A model generated the notes under the pieces. The model saw only the letters and a list, made by a program, of their open reading frames with translations, had not been told where the DNA came from and made no database searches. From contig NZ_FOIB01000002.1 of NCBI RefSeq assembly GCF_900111765.1, forward strand, positions 558,001-622,000: a stretch of 64,000 nucleotides of DNA, given 5' to 3'. Position 1 is the first letter of the stretch. Each line of letters begins with the position of its first letter. Shown here piece after piece: positions 25,476-38,100 of this stretch. The stretch comes from Myxococcus fulvus (lineage in GTDB: Bacteria; Myxococcota; Myxococcia; Myxococcales; Myxococcaceae). The position numbers and the translations under genes are program-made.

Positions 25476-28439
25476 GTGTGCCGGCCCTGCATGGGCGGCG
25501 CGGCGGAGCTCTTCACGCGGCATGTCTTCCTGGACCTCGAGACCACGGGGTTGGATCCACGTGCCGACGAAATCATCGAGCTGGGGTGTCTGTTCTTCGA
25601 GAACGGGCGCGAGGTGGACCGCTTCGCGCGGCTGTACTCGGCGTCCAAGCCCCTGCCCCTCACGATTCGTCGGCTCACGGGCCTGACGGACGCGGACCTG
25701 GAGGGCCGGCCGCGCTTCGGCGTGGACCTGGAGGACCTCAAGGCGCGGCTGACGGGCTGGACGGTGGTGGCGCACAACGCCTCGTTCGAGAAGGGCTTCC
25801 TGCCGGACCTGCTGGGCTCCATCCGCGCGCCGGTGCTCGATTCGTGCGAGCTGATGCACTACCTGCACCCGGAGCTGCCCAGCCACTCGCTGGAGTCGCT
25901 CTTGCGCTGGGCGGGGCTGGGCATCCGGCAGCCGCACCGCGCGGTGTCCGACTGCGAGGCGGTGTACGCGGTGCTCGTGCAGACGATGGAGCGCTGCATC
26001 AGCGACGGGCGTGGAGAGGACCTCGCGGACCTCGTGGCCACGCTGGACCCTCGGGCGGCGCGCCGGCTGGGCTCCGCTGACAGCCTCGACGAGGGCGCGT
26101 TCGATTACGACGAGTGGCCGCTCCTGGAGCTCCTGTCGCGACTGAACGGGGCCTGCAGGGCGAGGCCCACGCCGCTCGCGCTCGAGACGCAAGGCGGCTT
26201 CCTGCGCGGACGTCCGGAGCGGCGCCGCTCGGCGGGCGTGCCCGCGGTCGCGGAGCCCGAGGCCGAGACGCCGGTGGTGCCGGTGCGGGCCGACGAGGTG
26301 TCCGCGATTCTGGGCGCGGGCGGAGCGCTGGAGCAGCGTGAAGAAGGCTTCCGCAGCCGGCCCGCGCAGCTCGACATGGCGCAGGCGGTGGCGCGCGCGT
26401 TGTCGGACGGGGAGCAGGTGGCGGTGGAGGCGGGCACCGGGACGGGCAAGTCGCTCGCGTACCTGACGCCCGCGGCCCTCTTCGCCGCGCGCAACGGGCG
26501 CAAGGTCGGCGTGGCACCGCACACCAAGACGCTGCAGGACCAGTTGTTGGAGAAGGACCTGCCGCGCCTGCACCGGGCGCTGGGGGGCACGTTCGGCTAC
26601 GCGCTGCTCAAGGGCCAGTCGAACTACCTGTGCCGCCGCCGGGCGCTGGAGGCCACGCGCGTGGAGCCGGGCATGGGGCACAACGCCCGCGCGCCCCGCG
26701 CGTACCTGCGCGCGTACCTGCGCCGCAGCGTCGAGGGAGACCTGGACCGGCTGAGCCACTGGTTCCGCGAGCGCTTCCCGGTGCTGATGGGGTTGATGCC
26801 GGCGGTGCGCTCCGAGGCGGCGACGACGCTGGGCGACAAGTGCCCGCATCACCACCGGTGTTTCTACCACTCGGCGGTGGCCCAGGCGCGCGAGGCGGAC
26901 GTGCTGGTCATCAACCAGTCGCTCGCCTTCGCGTGGCCCGCGCGCTACCCGAAGCTCGAGCACCTGATTCTCGACGAGGCGCACGAGGTGGAGGACGTGG
27001 CCACCACGGCGCTCACCGTGGAGCTGTCGGACCTGGCCTTCCACCGGCTCACCGAGCGGCTGCACGGGCGCGACGGACGCCACGGCCTGTTCGCCGAGCT
27101 GCGGCGCGCGCTGTCCGCCTCCCGTCGCGAGGAGTCCCGCGCGCTGATGGGTCAGGTGGAGGACGCGCTGCGCCGGCTGATGGACGAGGCGCGGGATTTG
27201 GGCGCGCGGGTGACGGAGCTGTGTGAGCCCTCGGCGACGGCGGCCGGAGAGGACCCGGACGAGGGCGCCTATGCTCCGGAACTGCGGGTGACGGAGGCCG
27301 TGCGCGCGCTGCCCGCGTGGGCGCCGGTGCGCGAGGGGCTGGAGCTGGTGCGCGGCGCGCTGCAGGCGCTGCACACACTGCTCGCGGTGCGGGTGCTGGA
27401 GGCCCTGCCGGAGCTGGCGGCGCGGATGCCGGCGCTGGAGCGCGAGCTGTCCGGCGCGACGACGGAGCTGGGGGAGCTGTCGACGCTGGCCACGGAGCTG
27501 TCGGGCGAGGCGGCGGCGGGGCGGTGCTACTCGGCCACGGCCGAGCCCCGACGTCAGCGTTGGAGCGTGGGCGCGCAGCCGGTGGATGTGTCCTTCCACG
27601 TGTCGCGCGACTTCGCCGCGAACAAGCGCGCGCTGGTGCTCACCTCGGCCACGCTGGGTCCGAGCAACGGGAGCGGCACGCCCTTCGTGCTGAAGCGTTT
27701 GGGGCTGGATGGCCGGGGCGACAAGCCCGCCCCCAGGTTGTTGCGCGCGCCCTCGCCCTTCCAGTTGCACGAGCAGGCGCTCGTCGTGCTCGTCACGGAC
27801 GCGCCGCGCGCGCACGAGGAGCCCTTCGTCGACTGGGCGGCGACGCGCATCTCCGGCCTCGCGCAGACGATGGGCGGGCGGCTGTTGGGGCTGTTCGCGT
27901 CCACGCGGCGCATGGAGCGCGTGGGCGCGGAGGCTCGCAACCGGCTGGAGCCGCTGGGCATCGAGGTGCTGCGACAGTCCCGAGGACATGGCCGCTCCCT
28001 GGCGGCGCGGCAGGAGCGCGACACGGGCACGGTGCTCCTGGGCACGAAGAGCTTCTGGCAGGGCGTGGACATCCCCGGGCGGGGCGTGGGCTGTGTCTTC
28101 ATCGACAAGCTCCCGCTGGAGCCCGCGCTGCGTCCGCTGGTCGCCGCGCGCGAGGAGCCGCTGGCCCGCGCCGGGGGCGAGTACCAGGGATTCCTGCAGT
28201 ACCGGCTGCCGCGCGCGCTGCTCCTGCTGCGGCAGGGCGTGGGGCGGCTCATCCGCTCCACCACGGACCGGGGCGTCGTCATCATCGCGGACCCGGGACA
28301 CCCCAGCTACCGCGCGTACCTGATGAACGCCCTGGAGGGCTACCGCGTGGAGGCGCTGCCGTGGGCGCAGGCACGCCTGCGCATCCACGGCGTGCTCAAG
28401 CAGACGGGGCTGCTGGTGGACTCGGCCGCGCCGCGCTGA
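25476..28439 (+). CDS. dinG: DnaQ-like exonuclease fused to DinG-type helicase
   Basis: A 987-aa bifunctional protein. Residues ~14-185 are a DEDDh 3'-5' exonuclease: FLDLETTGLDPRADEIIEL, AHNASFEKGFL and HRAVSDCEAVY. From ~290 comes an XPD/DinG superfamily 2 helicase: Walker A EAGTGTGKSLAYLTP, DEAH box LILDEAHEVEDV, and motif VI RQGVGRLIRSTTDRG. Cysteines at NYLC and KCPHHHRC sit where the 4Fe-4S cluster of DinG binds; I see three clear Cys, so cluster binding is uncertain. The same exonuclease-helicase fusion is seen in Firmicute DinG. GTG 25476 is used with GGGGAG five bases upstream; ATG 25491 is the alternative. Likely role: unwinding of D-loops, R-loops or damaged DNA. Confidence 0.88.
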   Translation: MCRPCMGGAAELFTRHVFLDLETTGLDPRADEIIELGCLFFENGREVDRFARLYSASKPLPLTIRRLTGLTDADLEGRPRFGVDLEDLKARLTGWTVVAHNASFEKGFLPDLLGSIRAPVLDSCELMHYLHPELPSHSLESLLRWAGLGIRQPHRAVSDCEAVYAVLVQTMERCISDGRGEDLADLVATLDPRAARRLGSADSLDEGAFDYDEWPLLELLSRLNGACRARPTPLALETQGGFLRGRPERRRSAGVPAVAEPEAETPVVPVRADEVSAILGAGGALEQREEGFRSRPAQLDMAQAVARALSDGEQVAVEAGTGTGKSLAYLTPAALFAARNGRKVGVAPHTKTLQDQLLEKDLPRLHRALGGTFGYALLKGQSNYLCRRRALEATRVEPGMGHNARAPRAYLRAYLRRSVEGDLDRLSHWFRERFPVLMGLMPAVRSEAATTLGDKCPHHHRCFYHSAVAQAREADVLVINQSLAFAWPARYPKLEHLILDEAHEVEDVATTALTVELSDLAFHRLTERLHGRDGRHGLFAELRRALSASRREESRALMGQVEDALRRLMDEARDLGARVTELCEPSATAAGEDPDEGAYAPELRVTEAVRALPAWAPVREGLELVRGALQALHTLLAVRVLEALPELAARMPALERELSGATTELGELSTLATELSGEAAAGRCYSATAEPRRQRWSVGAQPVDVSFHVSRDFAANKRALVLTSATLGPSNGSGTPFVLKRLGLDGRGDKPAPRLLRAPSPFQLHEQALVVLVTDAPRAHEEPFVDWAATRISGLAQTMGGRLLGLFASTRRMERVGAEARNRLEPLGIEVLRQSRGHGRSLAARQERDTGTVLLGTKSFWQGVDIPGRGVGCVFIDKLPLEPALRPLVAAREEPLARAGGEYQGFLQYRLPRALLLLRQGVGRLIRSTTDRGVVIIADPGHPSYRAYLMNALEGYRVEALPWAQARLRIHGVLKQTGLLVDSAAPR

Positions 28440-28446
28440 GCGCGGC

Positions 28447-29187
28447 TCACGCGTCCAGGCGCGCGCGGAAGCGGGACTCCAGCGCGCGCAGCTCGCCGAG
28501 CGACTCGCCCGACGCCCCGCCCCGCTCCGCCACCTCCAGCGCCTTCGCCAGCACGCGCGCGTCCTCTTCGCTCTGCTCGCGCAGCCGCTGCATCATGGTC
28601 CGCGTCGCGTCGAACAGGTCCTTCAGCTCGTCGCCATCGCGCAGGCCGTACGACGGAGGGCGCAGCTTGCCTTCGGCCACCTCCCCCACCATGCGCCGGA
28701 TGCGCAGGAGTGGACCCGCCACCCGGTGCGTCACGACGATGGTGCCCAGCGCCACCACGGCGATGAAGGCCAGGAGGAACGCGCCCAGCACCCACCACGT
28801 CGCGCGCTGGCGCCACTCCAGCTCCGCGCGCTGCGCGACGATGGCCGCGCGCTCCTGCTCGTAGGCCGCGTCGATGGTCTGCGCCTTCTCGCGGAAGGCG
28901 GCCTCGAACGCCGGGTCGTCCATGCGCGCGAGCAGCTCGTTGGAGAGCGTGGCGCTGGACAACTCCCGGCTCACCTCCGCGGCCTTCGAGCGCGCCTCCA
29001 CCGCCGTCGCCGTCTCCTGCATCAGCGCCCGCGCCGAGCGCACCAGGAACACGCCCAAGAGCGCCGACAGCACCAGCGTCACGCCGACGATGTACGCGGT
29101 CAGCTTGAGCTGGAAGCTCGTATCCAGCAGGAAGTTGCGCCAGCGCCGCTTGGGGGCCGCCTGCTGCGCCGTGCTGCTCGTCGTCAT
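28447..29187 (-). CDS. Orphan HAMP-domain membrane protein
   Basis: A 246-aa inner-membrane protein: short cytoplasmic N-terminus, helix 1 (about 28-51), a periplasmic helical region of ~85 residues (Ala/Glu-rich, chemoreceptor-like), helix 2 (about 134-156), then a HAMP domain (VVTHRVAGPLLRIRRMVGEVAEGKL) and a coiled coil of ~60 residues to the end. No kinase, methyl-accepting, GGDEF or phosphatase domain follows, so it may regulate a partner protein through the coiled coil. ATG 29187 overlaps the upstream HEAT gene stop as ATGA, and the two are surely co-translated. It converges on the dinG gene with 7 bp between stops. Confidence 0.8.
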   Translation of the reverse strand: MTTSSTAQQAAPKRRWRNFLLDTSFQLKLTAYIVGVTLVLSALLGVFLVRSARALMQETATAVEARSKAAEVSRELSSATLSNELLARMDDPAFEAAFREKAQTIDAAYEQERAAIVAQRAELEWRQRATWWVLGAFLLAFIAVVALGTIVVTHRVAGPLLRIRRMVGEVAEGKLRPPSYGLRDGDELKDLFDATRTMMQRLREQSEEDARVLAKALEVAERGGASGESLGELRALESRFRARLDA

Positions 29188-29933
29188 GTGTCGTTGCTCC
29201 ACTCGAAGGTTTCGGCGGCGTCCTCCACGGCGCGGGGGACCAGCGCCTTGAGGAGGTCCGCGGGCTGCGCGCCCCCGGCCTTCACGTCCACCTGCCCCAA
29301 CAGGGACAGGTCCGGGTAGGTCATGCAGACGATGGCCACCCGCAGGCCCCCACCCTCCATGGGGTGGACCTCCGGGGTGATGCGAAAACCCCGCACGCCC
29401 AGCTTCTTCAGCGCGCCCTTGGCCTGCGCCTTGGTCTCCTTGGCCGGCGCCAGCACCGCGCCCCGGCGCACCAGCCGAGAGCGCAGCCGTGCCTCGGTGG
29501 CCTTCACCAGCTCCGGCGGCAGCGAGCGCGTCAGGTCCTTCATGCCCTCCATGGCGATGTACAGCCGGGCCGGACGCGCCTGGTACTCCTTCAGCGCGCT
29601 CACCGCCTCGCGCACCGCCGCCTGCACCGCCGCGTCCGCCTCGTCCTTGTGGGCCTCCAGGCAGGGCAACGCGGAGGACTCCAGGAGCTTCGCCAGCGAC
29701 TTGGCCACAGCGGCGCGCACCAGCTCGCTTGCGTCCTTGAGGCCGGGGCACAGCACGGCCACGGCCTCCGGGTCCTCGGTGGCGCCCAGCACGAGCGCCG
29801 CCTGGGAGCGGGAGCGAGGGTCCTTGCCCTGCTGGAGCTGGCGCCCCAGGAACGCAAGACGGGTATCCCCCTGGGCGAGGGTCGCGCCGGGCGCGAGGAG
29901 CAACAAGAGCAGGGAGAGAGCGGGCAGCCGCAT
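29184..29933 (-). CDS. Exported HEAT-repeat protein
   Basis: A 249-aa protein with a clean signal peptide (LPALSLLLLLLAPGATLA, cut near residue 20) and no lipobox. The mature part has two to three HEAT-like helical pairs (SRSQAALVLGATEDPEAVAVL, SELVRAAVAKSLAKLLESS, AAVQAAVREAVSALKEYQA) followed by an alpha/beta domain (LYIAMEGMKDLTRSLPPELVKATEARLRS and on) of unknown fold. ATG 29933 is preferred because it yields the signal peptide; there is no convincing Shine-Dalgarno. It forms a two-gene operon with the HAMP protein and could be its periplasmic partner. Function is unknown. Confidence 0.75.
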   Translation of the reverse strand: MRLPALSLLLLLLAPGATLAQGDTRLAFLGRQLQQGKDPRSRSQAALVLGATEDPEAVAVLCPGLKDASELVRAAVAKSLAKLLESSALPCLEAHKDEADAAVQAAVREAVSALKEYQARPARLYIAMEGMKDLTRSLPPELVKATEARLRSRLVRRGAVLAPAKETKAQAKGALKKLGVRGFRITPEVHPMEGGGLRVAIVCMTYPDLSLLGQVDVKAGGAQPADLLKALVPRAVEDAAETFEWSNDT

Positions 29934-30096
29934 GGCGGGGGAGGGCGACTCGCAGTGTAGCCCCGTGTGCCCGGTGACGAACAGTTGCCTGGAGGGCGGG
30001 CCGTTCACACCCACCTCCCCTCCCCGCGTAGGCGTCGTGGATCCGACCTGGGGCCATCCTGGGGTAACGTGCGCCCGGTCCAGGAGGGCATGCCCG

Positions 30097-30888
30097 GTGT
30101 CATTCGCTTCCCGGTTGGAAGGTTTGCTGCAGCAAGTGGGATTGAGCGGCGTGGTGGAGGAGGTGCGCACGCGCCTGGGCTACGCGCGCCCGAATCCTCC
30201 CCCCGCCCACAACGGGCATGGCGCGCCCCGCCCCGTGGAGCGCAGGGAGGCTCCGGCCGCCCCCGCGCAGGCCGCGCCCCCGAGCGCCCCCGAGCCCACG
30301 CGCGTCGAGCGCACCCCGCGCCCACGCCCCATCATCGAGGAGCCACCAGCCCCCGCCGCCGAGGTCGTGGCCGAGGAGCCCGCGCCTCCGACGAAGGCCG
30401 CGAAGGCGCGCAAGGCCAAGGTGACGAAGAGCGCGAAGAGCGCCCCCAAGGCCCCCGCGCCGAAGCCGGGCAAGAGCAGCCCCGTCCGGAGCAAGCCCCG
30501 CGCGAAGAAGCGCGAGAGCCCGGCCGCGGCCGCGTCTCCCACCGCGGACGCGGGACAGGCGGTGGACCGGTTGATGGCGGCGCTGCGGACGCATCCGCGT
30601 CACGAGGAGCTCGCGTCCGCGGGCAAGCTGAAGGACCAGCTCGTGCGCTCGCTGATTCCGCTCTACCTGGCCCGCGCCGCGGAGCTGGACATGGAGGTGA
30701 CGTCCGGGACGACGTCGCGCTTCTGGGGTGAGCTGGGTGTCACCTACGCGGCCCCCAACGCGGCCAAGGCCCTGCGGCTGCACGCCGGGTACGCCCAGGA
30801 CACCAAGAAGGGCAAGGCCATCACCGCCAAGGGCGTGCAGTACGTCGAGGACGCACTCAAGCGCCTGCGCGACGGCGATGCCCCCTGA
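30097..30888 (+). CDS. Protein with histone-H1-like Lys/Ala/Pro linker
   Basis: A 263-aa protein in three parts: a short N-terminal helix (SFASRLEGLLQQVGLSGVVEEV), a disordered basic linker (about residues 30-155) with Pro/Ala and then KAAKARKAKVTKSAKSAPKA and KSSPVRSKPRAKKRE, very like histone H1 tails, and a C-terminal helical domain of ~105 residues beginning about AGQAVDRLMAALRTHP and including YAAPNAAKALRLHAGYA. GTG 30097 has AGGAGGG eight bases upstream, a strong signal that fixes the start. I do not recognise the C-terminal domain. A nucleoid or RNA-associated role is inferred from the tail only. It diverges from the HEAT/HAMP operon with 163 bp between starts. Confidence 0.7.
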   Translation: MSFASRLEGLLQQVGLSGVVEEVRTRLGYARPNPPPAHNGHGAPRPVERREAPAAPAQAAPPSAPEPTRVERTPRPRPIIEEPPAPAAEVVAEEPAPPTKAAKARKAKVTKSAKSAPKAPAPKPGKSSPVRSKPRAKKRESPAAAASPTADAGQAVDRLMAALRTHPRHEELASAGKLKDQLVRSLIPLYLARAAELDMEVTSGTTSRFWGELGVTYAAPNAAKALRLHAGYAQDTKKGKAITAKGVQYVEDALKRLRDGDAP

Positions 30889-31175
30889 GCGACACGCCGG
30901 GCCACCGGGACGAGTGTCGGACCGGTGGCACTTGGAGGTCCAAGGGGACCTGGTGAGGTTGGCTGGCGGACGCTCGGGGGCCCCTCGCGAACGAGCAACT
31001 GGCCGGGGCGCGGGCTCCCCCTAGATTGGCGCGGAGCCATGGCTTCGACGCGCCCGTCCTCCTGGATGCCTCCTCCGACGCCCGCTGCCTCCCACTCCGG
31101 GATGGCGTCCAGGGCCGAGGAGCGCCTCCTGGCCCGGCCGTCGTCGGGCCGCCGGGGGACGGGACGGGGTGGGAC
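30889..31175. other. 287-bp gap without a supported gene
   Basis: Nothing coding is supported here. A reading frame in phase with the next gene runs back to TTG 31026 but is composed of Gly/Pro/Arg shadow sequence without family similarity. No clear promoter or hairpin was found. Confidence 0.5.
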
Positions 31176-31622
31176 ATGGGTCCGACGGCGCTGACCTTCT
31201 ACCGGGCCGCGAGGCGGCTTCGCACGCTGGGTGTCCCGATGCTGCCGGACATGGTGGCCGCGGTGGGCGACCGGCTCCTGCACAGCCACGTGGACATCGA
31301 CGCGCGACTGCACGCCTCGGTGGGACTGGGCTACGGCGGCGTGGGCGTGGTGGTGGCCCCCGGCGTGGAGGTGGGCGAGGGCAGCTTCCTGTCCCAGAAC
31401 GTCAGCGTGGAGCCGCAGCTGGGCGTGCCTGGCGTGCCGCGCATCGGCCGCAACGTCTACGTGGGCGTGGGGGCTCAAATCATCGGCCCCGTCACCGTGG
31501 GGGACGGCGCGGTGATTGGTGCTGGCGCCCTGGTGACGTCGGACGTGCCGCCGCTGGCCGTGGTGGCGGGCATGCCCGCCCGGGTGGTGAAGGTGAAGCA
31601 GACGATGTCGCACGGGCACTGA
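31176..31622 (+). CDS. Serine O-acetyltransferase-like hexapeptide transferase
   Basis: A 148-aa left-handed beta-helix acyltransferase related to CysE. The N-terminus resembles serine acetyltransferases (FYRAARRLRTLGVPMLPDMVA), followed by hexapeptide repeats: VDIDARLHASVGLGYGGVGV, VGEGSFLSQNVSVEPQLG, IGRNVYVGVGAQIIGPVTVG, IGAGALVTSDVPPLAVVAG, and the closing GMPARVVK. It is shorter than catalytic CysE (about 270 aa) and lacks the N-terminal helical domain, so it may acetylate a sugar or serine-like substrate instead. The His catalytic in CysE is not obvious. ATG 31176 is chosen. It precedes alaS by 150 bp. Confidence 0.75.
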   Translation: MGPTALTFYRAARRLRTLGVPMLPDMVAAVGDRLLHSHVDIDARLHASVGLGYGGVGVVVAPGVEVGEGSFLSQNVSVEPQLGVPGVPRIGRNVYVGVGAQIIGPVTVGDGAVIGAGALVTSDVPPLAVVAGMPARVVKVKQTMSHGH

Positions 31623-31772
31623 CGAGGGCCCTCGGGCAGACGGCGTCCCCTCCCCCACCGGCCATCCAGGCGGCTCGGGGGTTGTCGGAGTCTCGCTGGC
31701 CGGGGCGTCCACCCCTGCATGCAAACTCCAAGAACTCCTGCGCGGCCCACTCTTGTGGCATATACCCACACC

Positions 31773-34465
<2,693 letters not shown>

Positions 34466-34469
<4 letters not shown>

Positions 34470-35131
34470 GCCCCCGTGTCCGCCCTGCCCTGGTGTCGCT
34501 GACGCAGCTCCTGACCGCGGCCCTCCTGTTGGGGGGCTGCACGAAGGAGGAGCCTGCGTCCGGAGCCCTGGGCACGGCGGACGAGCGCACGCTGCAGAAG
34601 CTGCGGCAGGAGGTGGACCGGGTGAACCAGGGCGGCCGTCCCACGCCCGGTCCCGAGTCGACTCGGGGAGATCCAAACGCGCAGCTCGCGGGGCTCGCCG
34701 CGGGGTTGGACGATGCGGCGCCCCGGCGGATGGAGCTGCCGGAGTCGAATGCCACGGTGCATGTGGACACGGTGGCGGTGAAGCTCACGGGCCTGGAGTC
34801 GTCGCACTCGGTGAAGGGCTCGGGGAAGCTGAGCATGACGACGGAGGAGCTGTTCCTCCGGGTGCAGTTGGTGACGCAGAACGTGGGTCCCGCGCCCGTG
34901 ACGATGGATTGGGATGCGGCGCGGGTGGTGGGCGCGCAGGACGCGTCGTATGGGATTGCCCGGGATGCGCAGGTGCTCGCGGGGACACGCCCGCTGCGCC
35001 GCACGTGGGCGCTCGAGGAGCGCTCGGACGTCATCCTCATGTTCGAGCTGCCCCCGCCGGTCCTCAAGGAAGGTGACCTCCAGCTGGTCATCCCGGGGAC
35101 GGGGGGAGAGGTGCGGATCCCCCTGCGATGA
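34466..35131 (+). CDS. Lipoprotein of unknown function in the alaS operon
   Basis: A 221-aa predicted lipoprotein: signal segment SLTQLLTAALLLGGC with lipobox LGGC (Cys near residue 25), a disordered Ala/Gly/Pro stretch (about 30-90), then a beta-sandwich-like domain (about 95-221) with the pattern VHVDTVAVKLTGLESSH and FLRVQLVTQNVGPAPVTMDW, as in immunoglobulin-like or DUF4352 domains of exported proteins. The GTG start overlaps the alaS stop and its own stop overlaps the next start (ATGA), so three functionally different genes are coupled. I cannot name a function. Confidence 0.75.
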
Positions 35132-38100
35132 GCGGGCTTGTTCCCAAGCTGCTTCCGCTGCGCATCCGTCTTCCGTACGGCACGGAGGAGGAGTTCATCG
35201 ACAAGTATGGCTCGAACGTGGCGCGCGGCGGCGTGTTCATCGCCACGCGCGCACTGAAGCCCGAGGGAACGGGGCTCGCGTTCGAGTTCGTGCTGGCGGA
35301 TGGGAGCCGGCTCTTGCGCGGCGAGGGCGTGGTGGTGAAGGCGCAGGTGGAGTCGGGCGCGGGGCGCTCCGGCATGACGGTGCGCTTCGTGAAGCTGGAC
35401 GCGGCGAGCAAGGCGCTCGTCGACCGCGTCGTCGCGCGGAAGGGGCCGCCGGAGCCCGCGCCGCATCAATTGGTTCCCGGGCTGGTGCGCAAGGGAAGGC
35501 CCGTGGCGACGCCGGCGCCCGTGGCACCGGTAAGTCACGGGGACACGAGCTCCGAGGCGGCCGGGCCTGTTCCGACCGAACTGAGTGAGCGGGCGTCGGA
35601 CGCGGAGGCTGCGCCTCCTGTGCCTGCGTACGAAGCTCCGCGCGATTTCGGTTCGAAGGCGGAGTCACGGGTCGCGGACGTCGTGGCTCTCCGTGACGCG
35701 GAATCGGAAGCCGCGTCACCGTCCGCGGGATTCGAAGCGTCGAGTGCGGAGCCCGGTCACGAGGCCGTGGCTCGGCACGACGAAGGTTCTGGGACGGGGC
35801 CAGTCACTTCGGCATCGACGACGGCGGGCACGGCCGACAATCAGGCGGAGCCGGCACACGCGCAGGTGGATGCGAGCACCGCTCCGCCTCCCGATACCTC
35901 CGTGGGCGATACCGGGCTCGACTTCGACATCACCGCGAGCCTGTTCGGTCCCGATGACGACGAGCCCGCCGATGCTTCCGGCCCCACTGAAGCGCGGCCA
36001 CTGACGGCGGAGTCGCTGGGAGCGACGGCATCACGGTCGACACTCACGGCCGAGGCGCTCTTCGGCGACGACTTCGACGCGCGAGACACCACGCCTTCAT
36101 CGTCGACCGCGCAGCCCGCTGCGACAACGGAACCTGCGACGACTGCCGACTCAGCCTCCATCTCGGAAGCACGGTCCGAGGCGACGCAGCGGCCATCGGC
36201 TCCTGCTTCGACGGCGAACGTTGCGTCTCGCTTCGAGTCCGTGACGGACAGTTCGGAGCCTTCGGCGACTTCGTCTACCGGCGCCGAGGCTTCAACGAGT
36301 CCCGATGCTGCGGATACGTTGGGCACAGCTCCAACGAGCGATGACGGGGCCTTCCAGTCAGTCGACCCGACGACCTCTTCGGGGCCTGGCACCAAGGACC
36401 TCACCCACGCAGTCACATCCGCATCCACGGGCACGACAGCACTCACTCCGTCGACCCAGACCACCGATTCGGTGGAGTCCAGCACCGAGAATGTCTCCAG
36501 TGGCCCAGGCGTGCCCCTCAACACGTCCGTGGCCACGGGCAGCACGACAGAACCCAGTTCGTCGACGCCCAGCCTCACGAACATCACCAGGGCCGACGGG
36601 GTGTCCCCCATCACGGGCATCACAGAGCCCGGCCCAGCGACACAGGCCACCCACTCATCGAACAACCCTGGTGCTGCAGGCGTGCCCCCCGCCACGTCCG
36701 CGACTACGGGCACGACCGAGTCGGCCTCGTCGACACAGCCCACTGCGTCGACTGGCGTCGGCGCGGCTGGCGTACCTGCCCCTGAGGGAACGACCGAGTC
36801 GGCCCCGTCGACACAGCCTGTGTCGAGCCTCATCGATAAGCCAGGGGTGACGGCATCTACGAGCACGACCGAGTCGGCTTCGTCGACACAGCCCACTCCA
36901 TCGACCAGCACCGATGAAGCAGGCGTAACCGCATCGACGGGCACGACTGAATCGGCTTCGACGACACAGCCCACTCCATCGACCAGCACCGATGAAGCAG
37001 GCGAAAACGCATCGACGGGCACGACTGAGTCGGCTTCGACGACCCTGCCCACAGCGTCGAGCAGCGTCGGTGCGGCAGGCGCGACGACATCTAAGGTCAC
37101 GACCGAGTCGGCCTCGTCGACAGAGTCCACGACGTCGAACAGCATCGGTGCAGTTGGAGTGGCGGCATCTGCGGTCACGACCGAGTCGGCCCCAGCAACA
37201 CGGCCCACTTCATCGAGCAAAGTTGGTGCGGCAGGTGCGACGACATCTAAGGTCACGACCGAGTCGGCCTCGTCGACAGAGTCCACGACGTCGAACATCA
37301 TCGGTGCAGTTGGAGTGGCGGCATCTGCGGTCACGACCGAGTCGGCCCCAGCAACACTGACCACTGCATCGAACAAAGTTGGTGCAGCAGACGTGACCGC
37401 CACAGCGGGCACGACGGAATCAAGCCCGCCCCAACAGCCTGCATCGAGCAGCGTCAGTGCAGCAGGCGTGACGGCACCCACAGGCACGACTGAGTCGGCT
37501 TCGTCAGTTCAGCCTGCGTCGAGCAGCGTCGGTGCAACAAGCGTAACCGCATCGACGGGCACGACCGAGTCGGCCCCGTCGACACAGTCCACTGCGTCGA
37601 GCAGCATCGGTGCAGCAAGCGTGACCGCATCCACGGGCACGACCGAGTCAGCTTCGTCGACACAGCCCATTGCATCGACCGGCGTCGGCACCGCAGACGT
37701 GACCGCCACTGCTGTCACGAGCGAGTCAGCTTCGTCGACACAGCCCACTCCATCGACCGGTATCGGTGCAGCCGGAATAACCGCATCGACGGGCGCGACA
37801 GATTCGGCCTCGTCGACACAGTCCACTGCCTCAACCAGCGTCGGTACGACAGACGCGACCGCCACCACGGGCACGACAGAAACTGGTCAGTCGGCGCACA
37901 CCACCGCGGCACCGCCCAACAGTACCGGTGCCACAGGTACGCCCTTCACCACCGACCCCACTCCCACGACACAGCCCGCCCCTCGTCCCAACACCGAAGC
38001 GCGGGCCGCGCCCAGCGACGCCCCGACTCCTCCACAAGATGCCGACACCGCGCGCAATCGCCGCCGCGCGCTGCTCGAAGTCCCCGTCGCCGCGCCCACC

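Noticed and set aside
25305-28388. Long minus-strand reading frame (~1000 codons) opposite dinG
   Set aside because: GC-rich shadow of the helicase gene: Arg/Gln/His-rich, no family motif, and the plus strand carries clear exonuclease and helicase motifs.
29323-30096. Plus-strand extension before the histone-like gene
   Set aside because: It is antisense to the HEAT gene. The strong AGGAGGG before GTG 30097 fixes the start.
31026-31175. Upstream extension of the hexapeptide transferase
   Set aside because: A TTG start would add 50 residues of Gly/Pro/Arg-rich sequence unlike the family, with no ribosome site.
35841-37487. Long minus-strand frame across the Ser/Thr repeats
   Set aside because: It exists because the tandem repeats lack stops in that frame. 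No start signal and no similarity outside the repeat.
36700-37890. Tandem repeats as a CRISPR array
   Set aside because: Units are imperfect, in frame, without unique spacers, and have protein-coding continuity.
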